Source of the DNA: Sphingobacterium haloxyli
GTDB lineage: Bacteria; Bacteroidota; Bacteroidia; Sphingobacteriales; Sphingobacteriaceae
Assembly (NCBI RefSeq): GCF_002980525.1
Contig: NZ_PVBQ01000010.1
Coordinates: 78,502-142,501 of the forward strand
Length of the DNA: 64,000 nt
Direction: 5' to 3'
The position numbers were made by a program, and so were the translations under genes. The notes beneath the pieces are model-generated. The model was not told the DNA's origin, made no database searches, and saw nothing but the letters and a program-made list of their open reading frames with translations. Below are positions 8,745 through 16,898 of the stretch, one piece after another. Positions within the stretch are counted from its first letter, which is position 1. Each line of letters starts with the position of its first letter.

Positions 8745-10283
8745 TTATTTTGTCTTTATTAAGCTAATTTTATTTAATAGAACGCTATTAAGGAATTGCC
8801 TTTCTTCTTTAGACAAACCCACAGTATATATAAAAAAGAGAGCTGTTAAGAACCCCGAACCACAAGTGATAATCGTCCTAAGCAATCCTGAGTCGATATC
8901 AAACATGATAATCATACAAGGAACTAAATAGGCACAAGCAGTGACTATAGCTGAGATTCCTATTACTTCGTATAGAAATGTTACTGAAGGAAAATTGATC
9001 ATGACGTTCAACATCTTCAGTCTTGCAAATAAATTCACTAAAGAAAGTAAGATAGTAACGTAAAAAGTAACCTGTGGTGCGTGTCCGAGTTTCAGAAACA
9101 AATAGGAAATCGGTAGTGTGAGCATGACCGTACTACCTATAATTAATTGATATCTTCGAACGCGTCCTGTTGATAGTGCCGCCGTAATCAGTGAAGGCGA
9201 AAACGACTCTACTAAAGCATTTATAATGACGAGACGTGTAAATACAACAACATATGGCGGCACTTCCGTCAACCAAATAGATAAGATAAATTCTGTTTCG
9301 AGCAACAGAGGCATCGATAATATTAAAAGCAACAAGTAGGAAAATTTCGAGCTTTGGAACACTAATTTTGACATTTTATCCACTTCTCCTGATGCATAGT
9401 ATTTGGTGATTTGAGGGTTAACAGCTTTTGTGAAATTACTCACAAACTGTGTTATTGCAGAATTTACTTGTGCTGCGATTCCCCAAGCCGCATTGATCGT
9501 AGCAGCAAAAAAAAGGTTCAAAAGGATATTAACACCCTGTGTTCGAAGAATTGCTGCAAAGGAACCAAATAAGTTCCAGCCGGAATACGCAGTAATTTCT
9601 TTAAAGAGTGCATTATTCCAATAAAAAGAAAAACGACATTCTTTAAAATTGCGCAATGAATATATCCTGTATATTAACGTTATCACTGCCGTAACGACCA
9701 ACAGTAATACTGCGTACAACTTCAGTTTATCGAAGGAAGATAACAGAAGCGCATAAACAATGAACAACTTTAGTATTGCTTCCAGAATGCTGACATACGC
9801 ATATATTCCCATCCTCTCACGTGCAACAATCATGGCATTATAAGGGATAGTGAACATAGAAACCATAAATGTCAAAATCGAACATTGATAGACCCAGTGG
9901 GCCGCTTCTAATCTGTTTGGTGGTATGACCATTTTGTTGTTCAAAAACCAGAGACCTACGGTCTCTGCAAGTATTAGAATAAACAATGAAAGAATTCCAT
10001 AAATAATCATAGTCATGCTAAATACCCTCCTTAAAGCCACGAAATTCTTTCGTCCTAATTCAAGAGAAAAAAAGCGTTGCGATGCAGAAGACATAGTGCC
10101 ACTCAGAAAAGAAAACATTATAACAACGCCGCCCACAACATTATAGAGACCATAATCAATAACACCAAGGGTATCCAGCACTATCCTTACCGTGTACAGA
10201 GATACTGCCATCATCAACAGCATTCTGAAATATAAAAACAGCGTGTTCTTTGCGATTCTTTTATTGTTTGTAGTCAATGTCAA
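8745..10283 (-). CDS. Wzx-type polysaccharide flippase (MATE/MOP superfamily)
   Basis: A 512-residue integral membrane protein with about 12 to 14 hydrophobic helices spread over its whole length. The first helix pair is followed by RIVLDTLGVIDYGLYNVVGG, the typical entry of polysaccharide flippases, and SAITQFVSNFTKAVNPQITK lies at the start of the second half. Predicted to flip undecaprenyl-pyrophosphate-linked repeat units to the periplasmic face for the Wzy-like polymerase. It ends one base before the FrhB-like gene and follows the Wzc-like gene by 24 bases. It marks the point where the operon changes from general assembly genes to repeat-unit-specific genes. Confidence 0.9.
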   Translation of the reverse strand: MTLTTNNKRIAKNTLFLYFRMLLMMAVSLYTVRIVLDTLGVIDYGLYNVVGGVVIMFSFLSGTMSSASQRFFSLELGRKNFVALRRVFSMTMIIYGILSLFILILAETVGLWFLNNKMVIPPNRLEAAHWVYQCSILTFMVSMFTIPYNAMIVARERMGIYAYVSILEAILKLFIVYALLLSSFDKLKLYAVLLLVVTAVITLIYRIYSLRNFKECRFSFYWNNALFKEITAYSGWNLFGSFAAILRTQGVNILLNLFFAATINAAWGIAAQVNSAITQFVSNFTKAVNPQITKYYASGEVDKMSKLVFQSSKFSYLLLLILSMPLLLETEFILSIWLTEVPPYVVVFTRLVIINALVESFSPSLITAALSTGRVRRYQLIIGSTVMLTLPISYLFLKLGHAPQVTFYVTILLSLVNLFARLKMLNVMINFPSVTFLYEVIGISAIVTACAYLVPCMIIMFDIDSGLLRTIITCGSGFLTALFFIYTVGLSKEERQFLNSVLLNKISLIKTK

Positions 10284-10307
10284 CCCTTATTTTGTAAATA
10301 AACAGAC

Positions 10308-12674
10308 CTATTTCTTATTGCCTATGTGCCACCATTTCTTATGGGTGGTTTTACCATATTCCCCGTAACCGTATCCATAACCATAGCCATAATTACTATA
10401 ATACCCCCCTCTTGCTTTTATATCGTTGATAATCAACTGAATTGGCTTAATTTTATCTGTTGCGACCAAATCATTGGGAAGACGAATCTGCTCTTTGTAT
10501 GTATAGCTTTGCCGGACGAGATATAGACAACAATCGGCATAACGCGACAAGAGTTGTGCATCGGTCACCATCCCGACCGGGGGGGCATCCATCAGGATAT
10601 AGTCATAACGTTGCGCCAAAACTTCCATCAGTTCGGCAGCACGAGGATGAATCAACAACTCTGCTGGATTGGGAGGAATAGCTCCCGCCTGCACTAAATC
10701 TACAAGCTCGTGTACTCCCGACGGCATCAAAATCTCTTCTACCTGCATCTCCGAACGCACAATATAATGAGAGAAACCCTTCCCCGCTGGTAACCCAAGC
10801 TTCGCCGTCACGGAGGGCTTCCGCAAATCCAGCTCCATCAACAGCACCTTTTTATCCAACAATGCGAGGGAAACAGCTAGGTTCAATGCCACATACGATT
10901 TACCTTCGCCCGACATAGACGAGGTAAAGAGTATTCTTTTGCCGCCATTCAGCGCGAATTCTAAGTTTGTCCGCATCGCCCGAAATTGCTCGGCAATCGG
11001 AGAACGGGAGGTTTTGGAAACCACCACCTGATCCTTTTCGTCGGAATGGGCAATCATTCCCAGGATTGGCAAACTGTTACGGCTATCAAGATCTTCTACA
11101 GATTGGACACGCACATTTAGTAAATCCTTGAGATAAAGGATTCCTAAAGGAAAAACCAAACCCAATACCAAACCCAAAGCATAGGTCATATTCCGCTTCG
11201 GAGAGAAAGGTTCTCTAGCGGCCTTTGGCGTATCAATAACCTTGGAGTTTGACACGTTTGCCGTACGGCCAATAGCTGTCTCTTCCCATTTTTCTTGCAA
11301 AAAGATATATTGTGCCTGCTTAATTTGTTGCAAGCGGGCCAGATCGATGTAGCCGCGCTCGATCGTCGGTACCTGGTTGATTTGAGAAGATACACTATTA
11401 GCTAACTCCTGTTGGCTCTGCCTAGCCAGCTCCAATTGCCTTCTCGTCGAAGCGACGTTCGCGATCATGTCCTGCCGTACACCGGCGATTTGGGAAGTAA
11501 TGTTTTGCACAAGTGGATTATCTTGCGTATTGGCTAGCAATAAGCGTTCCCGCTGTAGTACCAATTCGTTATACTGTTGGATGAGTGCATTAAAGCCTAT
11601 ATCTTGCGGAATAACCGCTGAAGGTACAACACGGGGATGTTGCGTATCTTTTAAATAACTAGCTACCGCATCAACTGCAGCAAGCTGTGTTTCAACCTCT
11701 GCCAACTTCTGTGTATAATCAGCAGAACTCTCGATTAGGACCCTACCCTGTTGCGAGATATCAGCTAATTGATTTTGTCTCTTATATCCCGAAATACGGT
11801 CTTCTACTCCGGCCAGTTCGCCGGTAATGGTGCTTAGCCTCGCATTAATAAACGCTAAGGTTGAGTCCGCAATGACGTTTTTATCGTGGAGGTTCAGCTC
11901 GACATACTTATCGATGAGCGTTTCCAATAGTTGCTCGCCCCGCTTCGGTAGCTGATGTTCGAAGGTCAAATCAATGGTCGAAACATTCTTGTTGGTTACT
12001 GCGACAGAAAGCTGTGTGCTGTAAGCCGCTGCCATGGAGCGTAAGGGTGCTATTCGAAAACCGTAGCTATCTGTTGAAGGCGGCGTCCGCAAATCGACAA
12101 TACGCAGCAGACCAACCCCCGACAAAGCGAAGGTTTTGCCAAAGTCAACATTAAAAAGCGTATCGGCGTTGGATAGTTCGATCTTACCGTCCTTCCTTTT
12201 CTGCGCCTCGAATGCATAAACAGCTACAATGGAATCTGGGTTGCTAAGCAGTTCTACCTCAAAAGGTGCCGACAAAACAGGCACGTTGTGTACCCGCCCC
12301 TTATTGAAATAGCCGATATACGCTTTTTCCTCTAGAATCATCTCCCGCATGAGGTCGGCTGTTTTCAGCACCTCCACCTCATTATCTACGGAATTTTTCG
12401 TCCCCATAAGGCTGGACAAATCGCCCAAAGCGGATGAACCCAACATCCCTCCACCTTTCTTATCATCGGAGACCAATAACTTTGCGTAGATTTTGTATGA
12501 TGGAACGGTATAGCGCAAATAAATAAAAGCGAGCGTTAAACCGATGGCACCACACAAAACAAACCAATACCAGTTGGAGATGATGCGACCCACAAAACGT
12601 AGCAATTCTTTGTTATCAGATTTCTTTTCTTCGAAGTCAAGCTCGTCGTTCCAATCTATATTTCTTTTGCTCAT
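10308..12674 (-). CDS. Wzc-like polysaccharide co-polymerase with bacterial tyrosine kinase domain
   Basis: A 788-residue inner-membrane protein. A Wzz-type chain-length domain lies between two membrane helices (about 36-54 and 498-516), with a long coiled-coil periplasmic part around residues 270-460 and the PxxP-like region KAAREPFSPKRNM before the second helix. The cytoplasmic BY-kinase has Walker A SSMSGEGKS (585-593), Walker A' LLMELDLRKPS (611-621, Asp616) and Walker B YILMDAPPVG (692-701). The C-terminal tail (about 758-773) is a Tyr/Gly-rich cluster, the expected autophosphorylation site. Role: controls EPS chain length and export with the Wza-like lipoprotein, and is reset by the CpsB-type phosphatase encoded two genes upstream. 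Full-length with all motifs intact. Confidence 0.95.
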   Translation of the reverse strand: MSKRNIDWNDELDFEEKKSDNKELLRFVGRIISNWYWFVLCGAIGLTLAFIYLRYTVPSYKIYAKLLVSDDKKGGGMLGSSALGDLSSLMGTKNSVDNEVEVLKTADLMREMILEEKAYIGYFNKGRVHNVPVLSAPFEVELLSNPDSIVAVYAFEAQKRKDGKIELSNADTLFNVDFGKTFALSGVGLLRIVDLRTPPSTDSYGFRIAPLRSMAAAYSTQLSVAVTNKNVSTIDLTFEHQLPKRGEQLLETLIDKYVELNLHDKNVIADSTLAFINARLSTITGELAGVEDRISGYKRQNQLADISQQGRVLIESSADYTQKLAEVETQLAAVDAVASYLKDTQHPRVVPSAVIPQDIGFNALIQQYNELVLQRERLLLANTQDNPLVQNITSQIAGVRQDMIANVASTRRQLELARQSQQELANSVSSQINQVPTIERGYIDLARLQQIKQAQYIFLQEKWEETAIGRTANVSNSKVIDTPKAAREPFSPKRNMTYALGLVLGLVFPLGILYLKDLLNVRVQSVEDLDSRNSLPILGMIAHSDEKDQVVVSKTSRSPIAEQFRAMRTNLEFALNGGKRILFTSSMSGEGKSYVALNLAVSLALLDKKVLLMELDLRKPSVTAKLGLPAGKGFSHYIVRSEMQVEEILMPSGVHELVDLVQAGAIPPNPAELLIHPRAAELMEVLAQRYDYILMDAPPVGMVTDAQLLSRYADCCLYLVRQSYTYKEQIRLPNDLVATDKIKPIQLIINDIKARGGYYSNYGYGYGYGYGEYGKTTHKKWWHIGNKK

Positions 12675-12716
12675 TTTTCCTTACAGTTATTCGTAATTTT
12701 TTAAGTGCATGACATT

Positions 12717-13526
12717 TTATAAGCGAGAAATTGCAACAATTAATACCGAGAGAATTGACCCAACAATGGCAAACGCCTGCGTCCGTGCTGCATTATTAGC
12801 CGCTGCTTTAGCTTTGCCCGGCTCCACATAAATGACGTCATTTTGTCGCAAGTAGAAATAAGGGGATTGAAATACATCGCTATCATTTAAATTCAACCGT
12901 ACCAATTCTTTCTCTTTCCCCTGATCCCGCACGAGAAGTATATTCTCCCGCTTACCATAAATCGTCATATCCCCGGCTAAACCCAGCGCGTCAAACACTG
13001 TTACCTTTTCGTTGGGCACGGTATATGTTGCCGGCCGCGTGACTTCACCCAGCACGGTGATTTTAAAATTGGCAAAACGTACTTGTACTGTCGGATCTTT
13101 GTAATAATGGCTTGCAAGAGCCGTTATGCGTTCCCGAGCTTCGTAGGTCGTCAAACCTTTCACTTCTATTTTACCAATTAAAGCCATGTGCACATAGCCG
13201 TCCTTATCTACTAGAAAACCCGAAATCACCTGATTTCCCACATTTCCGCCCGCCGAACTGGCTCCGATAGCTTGTACTGCAATAGCTTGATTAGCCACTG
13301 CAGCCGTTGTCGGATCCAAGGTCTGAATCGTAATACTTAATATATCATCTGTTTGGATGATCGGCTCGGTAAATGCGGCCGCTTGTTTGAGGATGCGGGT
13401 AGTATCGGCTGGAAGATCGTTAAAATAGACAATCTTTTTGACCGAACAGCTGCTTATGAGCAGTGTCAGCAGTAGCACAAGGAATTCCCATCGGAAGACT
13501 ACGTGCTGCAGGGTGAATTTTTTCAT
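12717..13526 (-). CDS. Wza-like polysaccharide export lipoprotein
   Basis: A 269-residue secreted lipoprotein. The signal peptide ends in a lipobox LLISSC with Cys27 as the lipidated residue. Residues about 45-150 form the polysaccharide export domain (PIIQTDDILSITIQTLDP and the GKIEVKGLTTYEARERI segment), followed by an SLBB-type domain (VTRPATYTVPNEKVTVFDAL). The C-terminus ends in a hydrophobic helix (AFAIVGSILSVLIVAI). Compared with enterobacterial Wza it is shorter, with one SLBB domain rather than three, as is usual in Bacteroidota. Predicted outer-membrane exit channel for the EPS. It lies 42 bases upstream of the Wzc-like gene. Confidence 0.93.
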   Translation of the reverse strand: MKKFTLQHVVFRWEFLVLLLTLLISSCSVKKIVYFNDLPADTTRILKQAAAFTEPIIQTDDILSITIQTLDPTTAAVANQAIAVQAIGASSAGGNVGNQVISGFLVDKDGYVHMALIGKIEVKGLTTYEARERITALASHYYKDPTVQVRFANFKITVLGEVTRPATYTVPNEKVTVFDALGLAGDMTIYGKRENILLVRDQGKEKELVRLNLNDSDVFQSPYFYLRQNDVIYVEPGKAKAAANNAARTQAFAIVGSILSVLIVAISRL

Positions 13527-13540
13527 TGTTTAAACTTGTT

Positions 13541-13556
13541 GATTGTAGATTGTAGT
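13541..13556. repeat. 16-bp repeat, copy 2 (heptad ATTGTAG type)
   Basis: The 16 bases GATTGTAGATTGTAGT occur here, 14 bases upstream of the Wza-like start codon, and again at 18651-18666 next to the EPS operon promoter. It consists of two ATTGTAG heptads. Exact identity is seen; a shared regulatory role is only inferred. Confidence 0.5.
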
Positions 13557-13580
13557 TGTGTTGTTATGGTATTCATTTTT

Positions 13581-14327
13581 TTAAGTGGCAACTCCACTGA
13601 AGAGCTCTTCATTCATTATCTCGCAATTCTTAAAGTAAGCGCGGATATCTTCTCGTTGGACGCCGATCTCCAAAGCGCGCACATGCCGTTCATGATGAAC
13701 GTCGGTACCGACAAGATCAATCATACCCTGTTCCAACAGATATTTTGCCACACGGCGTTCGTTGCGTCCATAATACCCCATCAGCGATAGCAGGTTGAGT
13801 TGCAACATACAACCGATATCCTGAAAGCGTTCAATTTTTTTGGGATCGCGGTGATAATATATATACCGCTCTGGATGCGCTAAAATGGGAATGTATCCTT
13901 CCATCTGCAGGTCGAACACGACTTTCTCAACCAGTTTACTCTCCTCGATATAGGAAATCTCGATTAGTACATGTTCACCGGGTAGAGTCAGTAAATTACG
14001 CGGATTGTTTGCAAATTGCTGATCGAAGGCCGTATCCACCATGTATTCGGCTGCGTATCCTACAGCTAACTGTCCCACCTCTTCTTGGGGCAGGCCATGA
14101 AATGTGTTGCCAATTGTTTCCGCATTATTGGGGTACATATCCTGAAAGATATGCGGTGTAAAATAGAACTTCTTTAAACCGAGCGCCTCTAGACGTTGCA
14201 ACAGTTCGACGCTCTCCTCCACGTTTTCGCAACCATCATCAATGCCGGGCAGGATATGCGAGTGCATATCAAGATGCATCCATTGCAAGTCGGGATATTG
14301 ACGCTTTCGATTAAAGATAGTCCACAT
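13581..14327 (-). CDS. CpsB/CapC-family (PHP-type) tyrosine phosphatase
   Basis: A 248-residue cytoplasmic protein of the manganese-dependent PHP-fold tyrosine phosphatases that act on BY-kinases. Seen: MHSHILPGIDDG near residue 22 (the HxH metal ligands and the acidic ligands), a central ILIEISYIEE, LAHPERY near residue 160, and DLVGTDVHHERH near residue 215 carrying the remaining metal-binding Asp and His residues. Full length for the family (about 240-260). Predicted to dephosphorylate the tyrosine tail of the Wzc-like kinase encoded two genes downstream. A paralogue lies at 32481-33260. The gene follows a terminator-like hairpin, so its expression may differ from that of the three genes before it. 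Confidence 0.92.
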   Translation of the reverse strand: MWTIFNRKRQYPDLQWMHLDMHSHILPGIDDGCENVEESVELLQRLEALGLKKFYFTPHIFQDMYPNNAETIGNTFHGLPQEEVGQLAVGYAAEYMVDTAFDQQFANNPRNLLTLPGEHVLIEISYIEESKLVEKVVFDLQMEGYIPILAHPERYIYYHRDPKKIERFQDIGCMLQLNLLSLMGYYGRNERRVAKYLLEQGMIDLVGTDVHHERHVRALEIGVQREDIRAYFKNCEIMNEELFSGVAT

Positions 14328-14379
14328 GATTGTCTGTCTGCGATGTATGGGATGCTTTCGTTTTATTTGTGAAAAATAG

Positions 14380-14413
14380 AAATACCCGGCCAGCTCGCCC
14401 GGCCGGAGTATTT
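14380..14413 (-). terminator. Terminator-like hairpin inside the EPS operon
   Basis: AAATAC-CCGGCC pairs with GGCCGG-(A)-GTATTT, giving a 12-bp GC-rich stem with one bulged base and a 9-nt loop; on the minus strand it is followed by CTATTTTTC. It lies between the stop of the lipoprotein gene (14464) and the start of the CpsB-like gene (14327). Either a partial terminator/attenuator or an mRNA processing barrier. Confidence 0.65.
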
Positions 14414-14463
14414 CCCTACAATCACAAGTCTACACTTGAGCTCTTCAACATCTTTATATATTT

Positions 14464-16083
14464 TTATAATTTATTACATTCTTCCGTTAGTATTGCCAAG
14501 TTGGTTGCGCCGGCTTTCGCACCGATGATGTCGCCTGGTTGTATACCCACCGTAGAAGTATTATCTTCACGCACGGCATGGTTATTCACGATTTTCACGC
14601 GTTGACCCCAAATCGCCTTGAAGTCGTATTCCGTACCGTCGGTTTTTAGTAAGCTCGTGCGCAAGAAGCCATTGTCTACAGCACCCAGGTATTTGAATTC
14701 TGCCGTTCCGGACTCGCGGTAGAACATTTGGAAAGTAGGCAATAGTGTAATGACGTTTGTTTTGTCTGGACAACGTACATACAATTGTAATGTCGAGGTT
14801 GTACCGGTCGCATCGCCAGGGTTTGGCAACTGCATAGCGGTAACCTGACCACAGGCTGCCAACGCGCCTTGTTCCAAAATACTGCCTGCTTGGTTGCGTA
14901 CGACGATCATGGCGCCAGTAGCCGGAACGCCCATAAGGCTGATGCTGTTGTTCGTATTATTTATTGAGTAGTCTCCGCTGAAGATCACTTTTCCGCCCCA
15001 TAGCGCTTCTACCTGAATCGGTGCGGTTGTGCCGTTGGTCATCCAATCGCCCGAGAAATTGACTACCCGCGCGGATGTACAGGCCACTCCAAATTCAGCC
15101 GCCATGTAGAATGTTAAGTGGGTTATGGGAAAGCTTACGCGGTAACCCGTGGATGCTGAACCGGTAACGGTACTGCTCTGCTCAAAGCGCCAAGCACCAT
15201 CTCCGCTGTTACTGAATATTTGGAATGTCGCTCCAGCAGCTAAAGCCTGCCCCGTAATAGGGCTGACATAGTTTGCAGGGACCGGCATACTCACTACCAA
15301 AGGTTGGCTAAACTGCCTTACCTGCGTGCCGTTGACAAACATTTTAATGTCGGCGACAGCTGCTGGGCTGAATGTTCCGGCAGCTGTACTGCCGTCCTCC
15401 AAAACAACCTGATCACTGCGTAAGTCGCCTCCGGGCAACAGCACCACCGCCTCTTCGTTGTCGGCATCGATACTGGTGACCACAATTTGGACATTGGTGC
15501 CGGTAATGACCGTGCCGCTTTCGTCTCTAAATTGTGTGCCGCTTGGAATCGTCAAAGTCATATCGCCCGCTCCACTTGCAGAAGGTAGTTCCACGATTGC
15601 TTCGGTGGTTGTGGAACCGTTGGCACCTAGTTCTACATTCTCGATTACTTGCTCTACTCCATCGGGTATCTCGCTAGGCTGGGTAAGGACAACTGTCTGT
15701 ATACCTGCTGATGCATCGGTAATCGCTACCGGTACAATTTGGGTATTGTAGCCACTTGCTGTAAACTGCACGCGAAATCGAATCGGGTCATTCGCAGTTG
15801 GTGTACGTTTCGGATCAACACCTAACGTGATGAGGTTATCGGTTAGCTTGAAATCTTTGTGTCCGTTCATGTTGTAGATATCATGCGTATCACCCGATAC
15901 AAGCGCCACGGAGACACCGTTGACATTGTTCCCGTCGGAATCCACAACCCGTAACGTAACGTAGTGTTCGATAACTTCCGTACTGATCTGTAGGTTAAAA
16001 TCTTTTAATGGGCTTTCGCAGGAAGAGACACCTAAAAGCGCCGCCATCCACGTATATATTGCTATTTTCTTAAATCTTTTCAT
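14464..16083 (-). CDS. Large secreted lipoprotein of the EPS operon, function unknown
   Basis: A 539-residue protein with a signal peptide and lipobox LLGVSSC (Cys22). After it come beta-rich regions: a carboxypeptidase-regulatory/Ig-like segment (about 40-130, VTLRVVDSDGNNVNGVSVAL), then about 150-330 with TLTIPSGTQFRDESGTVI and FPITHLTFYMAAEFG, reminiscent of ZU5-like or similar beta domains, then two more repeats of an Ig-like type. No enzyme motif is visible. It is encoded right after an outer-membrane barrel and before the CpsB-Wza-Wzc block, so a surface or periplasmic role in EPS export, anchoring or length control is inferred. I do not recognise a named family over its full length. 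Confidence 0.8.
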   Translation of the reverse strand: MKRFKKIAIYTWMAALLGVSSCESPLKDFNLQISTEVIEHYVTLRVVDSDGNNVNGVSVALVSGDTHDIYNMNGHKDFKLTDNLITLGVDPKRTPTANDPIRFRVQFTASGYNTQIVPVAITDASAGIQTVVLTQPSEIPDGVEQVIENVELGANGSTTTEAIVELPSASGAGDMTLTIPSGTQFRDESGTVITGTNVQIVVTSIDADNEEAVVLLPGGDLRSDQVVLEDGSTAAGTFSPAAVADIKMFVNGTQVRQFSQPLVVSMPVPANYVSPITGQALAAGATFQIFSNSGDGAWRFEQSSTVTGSASTGYRVSFPITHLTFYMAAEFGVACTSARVVNFSGDWMTNGTTAPIQVEALWGGKVIFSGDYSINNTNNSISLMGVPATGAMIVVRNQAGSILEQGALAACGQVTAMQLPNPGDATGTTSTLQLYVRCPDKTNVITLLPTFQMFYRESGTAEFKYLGAVDNGFLRTSLLKTDGTEYDFKAIWGQRVKIVNNHAVREDNTSTVGIQPGDIIGAKAGATNLAILTEECNKL

Positions 16084-16107
16084 CTTGATTACGTTTTACT
16101 TATTACC

Positions 16108-16845
16108 CTACCAAAACCGATAACTGAAACCGACTTCTACACGCGGCAGATAGCGATAGTTCTCCATATTACGTTCGATAATTGCGGCATTGTTGACATT
16201 CTCTTCCAGTAGCCCTGTTGCCTCCATGGATACACTAGGCTTAGAAAGGTAGTAGCAGCCCAGGTCGATGTGCATGGAGAAGCGGCTATCGATCACAATG
16301 TTGCTCCAGCCGATACCGGCGTAGGGACTGACTGTTTTTTTCCATTCAACTTGGGTCGTGATCGTACCTACACGATCGGGATGTACGTCAATTTCGCCAA
16401 ACCTATAAGGGTCACGCAAGCGCGTCGACAGCTCGCCATCGAGCTGATAGAAGTACGCCCCGCCCAATTGAAGATTGAAGCTTCGAAAAAATCCACCCCG
16501 TTGCACAAAAGGCGTCCAACCGAAAGCAAGCGATACATTGCCCGATTTCGCTTTTACGCCGCTACGGGTAGCATAATTATTGTAGGTGCCTGCAATATGC
16601 GTATTGAAAGGCATATAACTGGCGCCGACCCGCAATCCGAACTTTGGTCCGAGCGGCTGATAAAGGTGCAAACCCACACCCGTGGTTCCCAAGTGGACAC
16701 CTAACGCAAACGGGTAGGGGTAGCCGTTGGAATAAGCGGACTCAGGGATGCTGTCGCGTTGCTCGATAGCTCGGGCCTGTGCATACACACCTAACGTTAA
16801 GAAGCTGACGAGCATCATAACATGTTTGAAAAACCTGTTCTTCAT
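16108..16845 (-). CDS. Outer-membrane beta-barrel protein of the EPS operon, function unknown
   Basis: A 245-residue protein with a signal peptide (MKNRFFKHVMMLVSFLTLGVY) and alternating beta strands rich in aromatic residues and glycine (FALGVHLGTTGVGLHLYQPL, KFGLRVGASYMPF, VSPYAGIGWSNIV). It ends in VEVGFSYRFW, a terminal aromatic signal like those recognised by the BAM complex. The length suggests an eight- to ten-stranded barrel. It is cotranscribed with the sugar-1-phosphate transferase before it and the lipoprotein after it. Inferred partner of that lipoprotein in the EPS outer-membrane machinery; nothing in the sequence shows which sugar or protein it handles. Confidence 0.8.
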   Translation of the reverse strand: MKNRFFKHVMMLVSFLTLGVYAQARAIEQRDSIPESAYSNGYPYPFALGVHLGTTGVGLHLYQPLGPKFGLRVGASYMPFNTHIAGTYNNYATRSGVKAKSGNVSLAFGWTPFVQRGGFFRSFNLQLGGAYFYQLDGELSTRLRDPYRFGEIDVHPDRVGTITTQVEWKKTVSPYAGIGWSNIVIDSRFSMHIDLGCYYLSKPSVSMEATGLLEENVNNAAIIERNMENYRYLPRVEVGFSYRFW

Positions 16846-16898
16846 AATTTTTATTTGTTCTATTTTTATTACTTATTTTGCTTATAAAATCGCCGTTG

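Noticed and set aside
16270..16704. 144-codon plus-strand ORF antisense to the EPS barrel gene
   Set aside because: Lies wholly inside a gene with a signal peptide and barrel pattern; its own product shows no domain and low-complexity composition.
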